From positions 1-6,343 of the forward strand of contig SKZM01000221.1 of the NCBI GenBank assembly GCA_007127385.1: a stretch of 6,343 nucleotides of DNA, in the 5' to 3' direction. The stretch's first letter is position 1, and the number at the start of each line of letters is the position of its first letter. A program made the position numbers and the translations under genes. The stretch is from Methanosalsum sp. Lineage in GTDB: Archaea > Halobacteriota > Methanosarcinia > Methanosarcinales > Methanosarcinaceae. Below the pieces are notes generated by a model. That model had not been told where the DNA came from. It made no database searches and was given only the letters and a program-made list of their open reading frames with translations. Below are positions 1 through 5,569 of this stretch, piece after piece.

Positions 1-2315
1 ACCCACACATCAAGAATATATGGCAGAAGCTTCACTCCTCCCCTTCTCTGATACCATCTTATATCATTGAACATGAGGAAAAATGAATTTTGAAGAGCAT
101 TTCTGGTCTTTATCTGATCAAGTGAGACGTTGGTCTGGTCGATACGCCTTTGAACTTTACTAAGAAGCCATTTATCAATATGTTCAATTTCAGAGGTTTC
201 GTCTCCTGAAAGGAAAGCCTCTTCACTATAAGAATCAATTATTTCCCGGGAAAATGTATAGAACCTTTCTATTTGCTTTTTTGCAGCTTCCACACCACTG
301 TTCTTCCAGTCAGCATCCTGTGTCTGTTCAGCAGATGAGAGAATATACATACGGGTGACATCTGCACCGTATGTTCGTACAGCTTCGTTCATAGTTAGAA
401 GGGGACCTTTGGATTTACTCATTTTCTCTCCTTCAAGTGAAACAAAACCATTAACTGCAATTGTCTTTGGCCATTTATCTTCATCAAATATGGCAACATG
501 GTGGAAGAGGAAGAATAGAAGATGATTTGGGACAAGGTCCTTACCTGAAGTACGCATATCAACAGGATACCAGTACTCAAAATCCCCCTTCATGCCTTCG
601 ATAATATTTATATCCAGGCCGCAGTCTTCTGAAACTTCCTCCAGGGTACCCACATCAAGTAAAACATAATCAAAGAGTTTTTTAGTTAGATTCTCTGATC
701 TGATATTTTCTGTTAAAAATTTTGAAATAATATAATAGGCCATATAGACCGTCGAATCTGCAAGTGATTCAATAAGCCAGTCCTTATCAAAAGGTAATCT
801 TGTTCCAAGACCTTTTTTCCTGGCACATGCTTTATCCTTCAGCCAGTCAACCTTATTGTTGAATTCAACACGAAGTTCTTCAGGAATTATATCCATCTGT
901 TCTATACATTTATACACCATCTCTTTCCATTGTGGATCAGAATAATTTAAGAACCACTGCCCACGAACCATCTTCACAACACATGGAGTGCCACAACGAC
1001 AAACTACAGGCTCACTGAACTCATAGAATATTTCCCCAATATTCTGTTCAATCAGATCCTGAGTAAGAATATCTTTTATTTTAGAAACTTTTATATTTGC
1101 ATATTTACCGGTGTTTTCTTTCAGAACTCCTGAATGGAACTCACGCCTGTATACCAGTTTAGTGGCATCCTCAGCACGAGGGTCTTTCTGATCATGGATA
1201 TTGAATTTTTCAACTGCATCTACTGCAGGATATTCACCAAAATCAGGAACATCAATAAGTGAAATGAGTTTTATGTCCCCTGGATTTTCAGTAATCTTAT
1301 ATTCACTCAGATCCGCATCATACAGGTCCCGCAGTGCCAGATAATCAAAAGGAGCATGTGCCGGGACACTCATAACGATCCCGCTTCCATTACCGGCCTT
1401 GACAAAGGAAGCTGGTAAGGTAATAAGTTCATCCCCTGTAAGTGGATTTTCAACCTTGATCCCTATAAGGGACCTGGCAGGTACTGTTTCGACCAGTTCA
1501 ACATTTCTGTCAGTAAAGGTGAGTTTTTCGTATGCTTCCCTGCTAACGATCCAAAGTTCATGGGATTCCTGTTTTTCAACTTTGACCTTGACATAATCTG
1601 CCTCAGGGTTCACCCACAGGTTAGTTACACCAAATGTGGTCTCAGGACGCAGTGTTGCACAGGGGATGATCATATCCTCATATCTGAATTTAATGAGAGT
1701 ATAATCTACAATAGTTGCTCCTTCACCATGGAGTATATCGTGGTCCTCCACAGGATTATCATCACTTGGACACCATTTCACAGGATGTGATCCCTTTACA
1801 ATATGACCTTTTTCATGAAGATGGTTGAATTGCCATTCTATAAACTTTTTATATGTTTCATCGGTAGTTGTGAATTTTCTTCTCCAGTCAATCGAATATC
1901 CCATAGAATGCATGGATTTTTCTGCCTCTACACTGAAATAATCCACGATTTTTTCAGGAGTGTTAAGTGTCTGCAATCTATCATCAGATATTCCGTGATG
2001 TTTGGAATAAACCTCAATTGTCTGGGGATCCCGATTCCGGATAAGTTCAGCAAGACCAACAATAGGAGTTCCTGTAACATGAAATCCCATTGGAAATAAT
2101 ACATTATAGCCTTGCATGCGCCTGTACCTTGCAATAACATCTCCTATTGTGAAGGTACGTGTATGACCAGCATGCAGAATTCCATTCAAGTAAGGATAGG
2201 GAACAGTAATGAAATATTTGCTGCCTTTATATGGTTCAGCCTCAAATATTTTACTGTCAGTCCATCTGGAAATCCATTTTTTTTCAATGACATCTGGTCG
2301 ATAATGTTTTTGCAT
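1..2315 (-). CDS. leuS: Leucyl-tRNA synthetase, archaeal type (C-terminus cut by window edge)
   Basis: A cytoplasmic class I aminoacyl-tRNA synthetase that attaches leucine to tRNA-Leu using ATP. The frame is open from ATG at 2315 to the left edge, giving 771 codons. I expect roughly 940-970 residues in archaeal LeuRS, so the tRNA-binding C-terminus lies outside. Seen in the translation: the HIGH-type motif HAGH at residues 48-51 (after PYPYLNGIL); the CP1 editing domain with the threonine-rich stretch TLRPETTFG from residue 221; the editing-site segment VPAHAPFDY with Asp324; a zinc-ribbon-like CRCGTPC at 439-445; and the catalytic loop KMSKS at 631-635. CP1 placement and PAHAPFDY wording are archaeal/eukaryotic rather than bacterial. 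The ATG is preceded by GGATGG nine bases upstream, an acceptable ribosome site, and the N-terminus YRPDVIEKKW fits the family. It lies 52 bp behind thrC on the same strand, so co-transcription is likely. No in-frame stops or frameshifts were seen. Confidence 0.96.
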   Translation of the reverse strand, partial: MQKHYRPDVIEKKWISRWTDSKIFEAEPYKGSKYFITVPYPYLNGILHAGHTRTFTIGDVIARYRRMQGYNVLFPMGFHVTGTPIVGLAELIRNRDPQTIEVYSKHHGISDDRLQTLNTPEKIVDYFSVEAEKSMHSMGYSIDWRRKFTTTDETYKKFIEWQFNHLHEKGHIVKGSHPVKWCPSDDNPVEDHDILHGEGATIVDYTLIKFRYEDMIIPCATLRPETTFGVTNLWVNPEADYVKVKVEKQESHELWIVSREAYEKLTFTDRNVELVETVPARSLIGIKVENPLTGDELITLPASFVKAGNGSGIVMSVPAHAPFDYLALRDLYDADLSEYKITENPGDIKLISLIDVPDFGEYPAVDAVEKFNIHDQKDPRAEDATKLVYRREFHSGVLKENTGKYANIKVSKIKDILTQDLIEQNIGEIFYEFSEPVVCRCGTPCVVKMVRGQWFLNYSDPQWKEMVYKCIEQMDIIPEELRVEFNNKVDWLKDKACARKKGLGTRLPFDKDWLIESLADSTVYMAYYIISKFLTENIRSENLTKKLFDYVLLDVGTLEEVSEDCGLDINIIEGMKGDFEYWYPVDMRTSGKDLVPNHLLFFLFHHVAIFDEDKWPKTIAVNGFVSLEGEKMSKSKGPLLTMNEAVRTYGADVTRMYILSSAEQTQDADWKNSGVEAAKKQIERFYTFSREIIDSYSEEAFLSGDETSEIEHIDKWLLSKVQRRIDQTNVSLDQIKTRNALQNSFFLMFNDIRWYQRRGGVKLLPYILDVW

Positions 2316-2334
2316 AATCCACAACCATCCTTTA

Positions 2335-2349
2335 ATATTTGGCAAATTC
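2335..2349. promoter_or_regulatory. Imperfect dyad in the thrC-leuS gap (ATTTG-G-CAAAT core)
   Basis: The core at 2337-2347 is a perfect 5-1-5 inverted repeat, ATTTGGCAAAT, centred on 2342, 27 bp upstream of the leuS ATG. The surrounding 15 bases match the perfect glpX dyad at 12 of 15 positions. It could be an operator or an internal control point for leuS. Because the gap is short and A+T-rich it may also be coincidence. Function is inferred only from resemblance to the other dyads in this window. Confidence 0.3.
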
Positions 2350-2367
2350 TGCTCAATACTCTATTTA

Positions 2368-3576
2368 TTATTTGGAAAATACGACATCCCTTATTGCTTC
2401 AATAGTTGCATCCACCAGTATAGGCCTGTCACATGCATCAATAACTTCCTGTGGGTCTTTCAGGAGATGACCTGTTGTGACACATACAACCGTTTCTTCA
2501 CTATCTATTACACCGGCCTCTACAAGTTTCCTGAGTCCTGCGACAGATGTTGCGCTTGCAGGTTCCACACCAATACCTTCCAGTTGTGCAAGATCTCTCT
2601 GGGCCTGAACAAGTTCTTCATCTGTAACTGTTTCAGCAGTTCCTCCTGACTCCCTTATTGCATTGAGGGCCTTCTTTGCGTTCACCGGATCCCCTATACG
2701 TATTGCAGTTGCTATAGTTTCTGGATTTGATTCTGGAGTAATGGATTCTGCACCACTCTTAATAGCTTGTACTATCGGGGATGCCCCTACTGCCTGAATA
2801 CCACACATTTTTGGGACTGTATCTGTTATTTTCAACTCTCTGAACTCTTTGAATCCTTTATAGATAGCAGTAATGTTGCCTGCATTTCCAACTGGTAGCA
2901 CTATTCTATCTGGAACCTTGAGTCCAAGTTGATCTACAATCTCGAATCCGATTGTTTTCTGGCCCTCCAGCCTATAGGGATTGATGGAGTTTAAAAGATA
3001 GAACTTTTCCTGATCACATAATGTTCGCACAAGAGCAAGGGCCTCATCAAAATTTCCTCTGATGCACAAAACCTTTGCACCATGCATCAATGCCTGTGCA
3101 ACCTTTCCCATTGCTACTTTTCCCTCAGGTAATAGAACAATCGCAGGAATTCCGGCCTTTGCTCCGTAAATCGCAAGTGAAGCAGATGTATTTCCTGTTG
3201 AAGCGCATGCAACGGTCTTCATGCCAAGTTCAATCGCTTTAGATACACCAACAGTCATCCCCCTATCCTTAAAAGAACCTGTGGGATTCAATCCTTCATG
3301 CTTTACATATAGTTCCTTTACTCCGATCTTTTCAGCCAGGCGATCACACCGATAAAGAGGGGTACCACCTTCATAAATAGTTACAGGATTACCGGTTATT
3401 GGAAGTAGATCGCGGTATTTCCAAACTGTAGGAGGTTCATATTTCAATTTCTCCATATCAATATTTATGTTAGCATAGTCATAAATTATATCAAGAAGAC
3501 CACCACATTTACAGGTATAAACGACATCTGATTTCGAATATTTGTTTCCACAGTCTATGCATTCTAAATTATACAT
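2368..3576 (-). CDS. thrC: Threonine synthase (PLP-dependent, archaeal type with N-terminal zinc-ribbon-like segment)
   Basis: Converts O-phospho-L-homoserine and water to L-threonine and phosphate, the last step of threonine synthesis; cytoplasmic. The 402 residues are full length for the family. Residues 1-25 carry C6-x2-C9 and C22-x-C24, a rubredoxin/zinc-ribbon-like knuckle common in archaeal ThrC. The fold-type II PLP domain follows: the Schiff-base lysine is K103 in PTGSFKDRG, the substrate loop STGNTSAS is near 126-133, the PLP-phosphate loop GNAGN is at 230-234, and TTGH at 367-370 sits near the cofactor ring. The start is secure: AGGAGAT (3588-3582) lies five bases before the ATG. 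Cysteate synthase, a related fold-type II enzyme of some methanogens, is a possible confusion, but the phrases seen fit ThrC well. It is first gene of the leftward unit with leuS and is divergent from cgi121. Confidence 0.95.
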   Translation of the reverse strand: MYNLECIDCGNKYSKSDVVYTCKCGGLLDIIYDYANINIDMEKLKYEPPTVWKYRDLLPITGNPVTIYEGGTPLYRCDRLAEKIGVKELYVKHEGLNPTGSFKDRGMTVGVSKAIELGMKTVACASTGNTSASLAIYGAKAGIPAIVLLPEGKVAMGKVAQALMHGAKVLCIRGNFDEALALVRTLCDQEKFYLLNSINPYRLEGQKTIGFEIVDQLGLKVPDRIVLPVGNAGNITAIYKGFKEFRELKITDTVPKMCGIQAVGASPIVQAIKSGAESITPESNPETIATAIRIGDPVNAKKALNAIRESGGTAETVTDEELVQAQRDLAQLEGIGVEPASATSVAGLRKLVEAGVIDSEETVVCVTTGHLLKDPQEVIDACDRPILVDATIEAIRDVVFSK

Positions 3577-3581
3577 TGGTT

Positions 3582-3588
3582 ATCTCCT
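3582..3588 (-). promoter_or_regulatory. Ribosome binding site of thrC
   Basis: AGGAGAT on the minus strand is complementary to the archaeal 16S rRNA 3' end and lies five bases before the ATG. It is the only strong Shine-Dalgarno sequence in the window and fixes the thrC start. Confidence 0.85.
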
Positions 3589-3596
3589 GGTTTTCC

Positions 3597-3611
3597 AAGT
3601 TTGTGAAATTT
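3597..3611. promoter_or_regulatory. Imperfect dyad in the thrC leader
   Basis: AAGTTTGTGAAATTT is identical at 13 of 15 positions to the perfect dyad before glpX (4385-4399). Its own two arms pair at 5 of 7 positions around T3604. The centre is 28 bp upstream of the thrC ATG and downstream of the predicted transcription start near 3621. It is a possible operator; function is inferred only from the similarity. Confidence 0.35.
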
Positions 3612-3643
3612 GTATGAGTATGAGGATTCAATAATTAATATTA

Positions 3644-3651
3644 TACATAAA
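3644..3651 (-). promoter_or_regulatory. Probable TATA box of thrC(-leuS)
   Basis: TTTATGTA on the minus strand resembles the archaeal TATA element. Archaeal transcription usually begins about 25 bases downstream of the box, which puts the start near 3621 and gives a leader of roughly 45 bases that includes the AGGAGAT site. The nearby A+T-rich stretch TATAATATTAAT offers alternative positions, so the exact box is uncertain. Confidence 0.5.
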
Positions 3652-3707
3652 GTAATTGATCGATAATTCCCAATCCTATGAGCAGTAAACCATTATGGTG
3701 CTAAGAA

Positions 3708-3715
3708 TTTATATA
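3708..3715 (+). promoter_or_regulatory. TATA box of cgi121
   Basis: TTTATATA is a close match to the archaeal TATA consensus, with purine-rich AAGAA just upstream in the BRE position. The transcript should begin near 3738, giving a leader of about 20 bases before the ATG at 3759. The same decamer AATTTATATA recurs at the glpX promoter. Confidence 0.7.
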
Positions 3716-3740
3716 GTGACCGATATGCTTATGCAAAATT

Positions 3741-3755
3741 AATTATGTCATAATT
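3741..3755. promoter_or_regulatory. Perfect 15-bp palindrome in the cgi121 leader
   Basis: AATTATG-T-CATAATT is an exact 7-1-7 inverted repeat. It starts just after the predicted transcription start and ends three bases before the cgi121 ATG. Its odd centre and length suit a dimeric DNA-binding protein; 15-bp A+T-rich dyads are typical of Lrp/AsnC-family sites, though the regulator here is unknown. The position would let a bound protein block early transcription. As RNA it would give only a weak A-U hairpin over the ribosome entry region. Confidence 0.5.
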
Positions 3756-3758
3756 CCT

Positions 3759-4268
3759 ATGAATGTAATGATTTTAACAGGTATTACATACATTAAAAAA
3801 GTTTCTGAGTTCCTGGATCAGCTTAATCAGATAGCTTCCCGCAATAATGTCCTTGTACAGGCAATGAACGCTGATAAAATAGCAGGTCAAGAACATATCA
3901 TGTTTGCAATTGAAAAGGCCCTTTCATCCATTGAAAATGGTTCAAATCTGGCAAATGACCCTGGTATAGAGATAATGAGGTATGCTTCCGGGAAAAGACA
4001 GATAGAAGACGCATTTTCCATGGGTGTCAGGGAAGGAGAAAACATGCTGGCCCTTGTGATCATAGGAGATGAAAATGATGTCAGGGAATCAGTTACAGAG
4101 CTAAGAGAGATCATTAATGAAAAACCTCTTTTAAAATACTCAAGTTCAAAGATAAATATATTAATGACACAGTTTAATATAACAGAAGAAGAAATTGATG
4201 CAGTGGGGAAGGAAAAAATTCCGGATCTTGTGATTGAAAGGGTAGCGCTTGTGGATTACCTTAAATGA
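3759..4268 (+). CDS. cgi121: KEOPS complex subunit Cgi121
   Basis: Accessory subunit of the KEOPS complex (Kae1, Bud32, Cgi121, Pcc1), which transfers threonylcarbamoyl to A37 of ANN-decoding tRNAs to form t6A. Cgi121 binds Bud32 and, from work on an archaeal KEOPS, helps recruit tRNA through its 3' CCA end. The 169 residues are close to the family size. Recognisable blocks are VQAMNADKIAGQEHIMFAIEKA at about 32-54 (with His46), the signature EIMRYASGKRQI at 71-82, and the glycine-rich turn MGVREGE at 88-94. There are no membrane segments or signal peptide. The ATG at 3759 has no Shine-Dalgarno sequence before it; a second ATG at 3768 (residue 4) is an alternative. The short predicted leader suggests initiation with little ribosome-site help. 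It is the first rightward gene, with its own TATA box, and shares the region with an MtaB-type enzyme acting on the same nucleotide. Confidence 0.9.
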   Translation: MNVMILTGITYIKKVSEFLDQLNQIASRNNVLVQAMNADKIAGQEHIMFAIEKALSSIENGSNLANDPGIEIMRYASGKRQIEDAFSMGVREGENMLALVIIGDENDVRESVTELREIINEKPLLKYSSSKINILMTQFNITEEEIDAVGKEKIPDLVIERVALVDYLK

Positions 4269-4281
4269 CATGTAACATAAA

Positions 4282-4289
4282 TTTATATA
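4282..4289 (+). promoter_or_regulatory. TATA box between cgi121 and glpX
   Basis: TTTATATA, followed by A, in the context AAATTTATATAA. It lies 13 bp after the cgi121 stop. Transcription would begin near 4312 and leave a leader of about 100 bases before glpX. A second, poorer TATA-like stretch, CATATTATG at 4375-4383, could serve a shorter leader. Confidence 0.6.
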
Positions 4290-4311
4290 ATGGTTCATAC
4301 AACTGAGCCAT
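4290..4311 (+). promoter_or_regulatory. Inverted repeat next to the glpX TATA box
   Basis: ATGGTTCA (4290-4297) and TGAGCCAT (4304-4311) form an eight-pair stem with one G-T pair around the six-base loop TACAAC. The repeat fills the space between the TATA box and the expected transcription start, where an archaeal repressor would act. It also lies 21 bp after the cgi121 stop, so a role at that transcript's 3' end is possible, but no T-rich tract follows as is usual in archaeal terminators. Confidence 0.4.
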
Positions 4312-4383
4312 CATTTAGAACACGATAATAAATGTATTTCAGATTCATTTTAGAAAAATCAAATTAACTAACGTCATATTATG

Positions 4384-4400
4384 TAAATTTGTCAAATTTA
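4384..4400. promoter_or_regulatory. Perfect 17-bp palindrome before glpX
   Basis: TAAATTTG-T-CAAATTTA is an exact 8-1-8 inverted repeat centred on 4392, 22 bp upstream of the glpX ATG. It shares the centre TGTCA and flanking A/T pattern with the palindrome before cgi121. It is a likely operator or regulator site rather than a terminator, since its arms are almost all A and T and would make a weak RNA stem. Confidence 0.5.
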
Positions 4401-4413
4401 TGGTTGGATCATA

Positions 4414-5505
4414 ATGGATGCTCAGACAAAATGTGAGATAATGATGAAAAGCGCCGGGCCAATTGAGCAAGCACTTCTTCCGCGCCTGGTAAATGTGACA
4501 GAAGCAGCAGCCATTGCCGCTGCACATCAGATCGGCAGAGGGGACAAGAACTATGCAGACCAGGTTGCAGTAGAATCAATGAGAAGAATGCTAAACTGTC
4601 TGGATATGAAAGGTACCATCAAAATTGGTGAAGGAGAGAGGGATAAAGCACCCATGTTATATATTGGGGAAGATGTGGGGACAGGTAAAGGTGATCTGGA
4701 AGTTGATATTGCAGTAGACCCACTGGAAGGAACAAATCTGACTGCAGACGGAGTTCCTGGATCGATATCTGTAATGGCGATGGCAGAGCCAGGTGGTCTA
4801 TTTCACGGTCCTGATGTGTATATGGACAAGATTGTAGTCGGATCAGATGTCGTTAAATATGAAAAAAATCATCCAGATCAGAAAATCGACCTGGACGCTC
4901 CGGTTTCAGAAAATCTGCAAATCGTTGCAAAGGCGCTTAACAGAACTGTCGAGGAACTTGTGGTTGTCATACTTGACAGACCCCGGCATCAGGAACTGAT
5001 CGAAGAAGTAAGGAGAGCAGGCGCAAGAGTTAATTTGGTTTCCGATGGAGATCTCATGCCCGGTGTTGCAACTGCTATCAGGGGTTCTGGCGTTCATGTT
5101 GTAATGGGATCCGGTGGCTCGGGTGAAGCTGTGCTGACAGCAGCTGCAATGAAGATCCTGGGTGGAAAAATAATTGCAAGGCTTGTGCTTCCTGCTGTTG
5201 CAAATAAAAAATCCAGCGATGAGATTGAGAGGGAGAAAAAGGAAAAGATACCCCGGCTGGAAAAAATGGGCATCATGGAAGAGAATCTAAATGACGTACT
5301 TGATATCAGAGTACTGGTTCCTGGTAAAGACGTGATATTTGCTGCAACAGGAGTAACATCGGGACAGTTCCTTAAAGAAGCAAATCTTTTTGGAGAAGGA
5401 GATGCAAGAGTCAATACAATCACAATGGGAAGCTCGGGTGTTGTAAAGTTTACAGACGCAATCTATATTCATGACAAAGAAGCTACTCCTCTCAGAATAA
5501 AGTGA
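4414..5505 (+). CDS. glpX: Class II fructose-1,6-bisphosphatase, GlpX type
   Basis: Hydrolyses fructose 1,6-bisphosphate to fructose 6-phosphate and phosphate, the committing step of gluconeogenesis, with divalent metal. The 363 residues compare with 336 in E. coli GlpX. By my alignment from memory the E. coli catalytic residues D33, E57, D85 and E213 correspond to D49 (GRGDKNYAD), E73 (IGEGERDKAPML), D102 (the lithium-sensitive phosphatase motif DPLEGT, 102-107) and E218 (GSGGSGEAV). All are present, so the enzyme should be active. Sedoheptulose-1,7-bisphosphatase activity is known for some relatives. The N-terminus is about 16 residues longer than in E. coli and no clear ribosome site precedes 4414 (weak GGTTGGATC), so a start at 4441 or 4444 (Met10/Met11) is possible. 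It probably has its own promoter (TATA at 4282) and may be co-transcribed with the gene 64 bp downstream. Many archaea use class IV or class V enzymes instead, so this bacterial-type class is worth noting. Confidence 0.93.
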   Translation: MDAQTKCEIMMKSAGPIEQALLPRLVNVTEAAAIAAAHQIGRGDKNYADQVAVESMRRMLNCLDMKGTIKIGEGERDKAPMLYIGEDVGTGKGDLEVDIAVDPLEGTNLTADGVPGSISVMAMAEPGGLFHGPDVYMDKIVVGSDVVKYEKNHPDQKIDLDAPVSENLQIVAKALNRTVEELVVVILDRPRHQELIEEVRRAGARVNLVSDGDLMPGVATAIRGSGVHVVMGSGGSGEAVLTAAAMKILGGKIIARLVLPAVANKKSSDEIEREKKEKIPRLEKMGIMEENLNDVLDIRVLVPGKDVIFAATGVTSGQFLKEANLFGEGDARVNTITMGSSGVVKFTDAIYIHDKEATPLRIK

Positions 5506-5569
5506 AGTTCAGATGATCTGTATCCACAAAGCAGAATTGAATAAGTGACATTAAACCATACCTCTTAAA

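Larger units (their letters stand above)
3577..3758. promoter_or_regulatory. Divergent promoter region between thrC and cgi121
   Basis: These 182 bp have no gene and are rich in A+T. They hold a leftward TATA box (3651-3644), a rightward TATA box (3708-3715), the thrC ribosome site, a dyad in each leader (3597-3611 and 3741-3755), and a hexamer tandem repeat TATGAG at 3613-3624. Between the two TATA boxes, about 57 bp apart, lies AATTGATCGATAATT (3654-3668), whose outer AATT arms match those of the cgi121 dyad. The closeness of the two promoters would allow joint control. Confidence 0.7.

Noticed and set aside
1399..2405. Several plus-strand open frames of 65-98 codons opposite leuS
   Set aside because: They lie antisense to a continuous LeuRS frame with intact HIGH and KMSKS motifs, show no recognisable domains and have no ribosome sites. 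They are shadows of the real gene.
3631..3644. ATAAT-TAAT-ATTAT inverted repeat near the thrC TATA box
   Set aside because: It is made only of A and T in a very A+T-rich stretch and overlaps the presumed core promoter; it does not stand out from background.
3725..3753. Tiny upstream frames before cgi121 (ATG at 3725 with five codons; ATG TCA TAA at 3745)
   Set aside because: The first starts before the predicted transcription start and the second is simply the centre of the palindrome. There is no ribosome site or evidence of a leader peptide.
5094..5423. Minus-strand open frame of 109 codons opposite glpX
   Set aside because: Its serine-rich composition is what the antisense of this coding strand gives; GlpX motifs on the other strand are unambiguous.
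5510..5520. Eleven-base palindrome CAGAT-G-ATCTG after glpX
   Set aside because: It is short, unrelated to the TGTCA dyads, lacks a following T-rich tract and is close to chance expectation.
5546..5550. TGACA (TGTCA on the other strand), centred 22 bp before the MtaB-type start
   Set aside because: The spacing matches that of the glpX dyad, but the flanking arms do not pair, so only the five-base core is shared.
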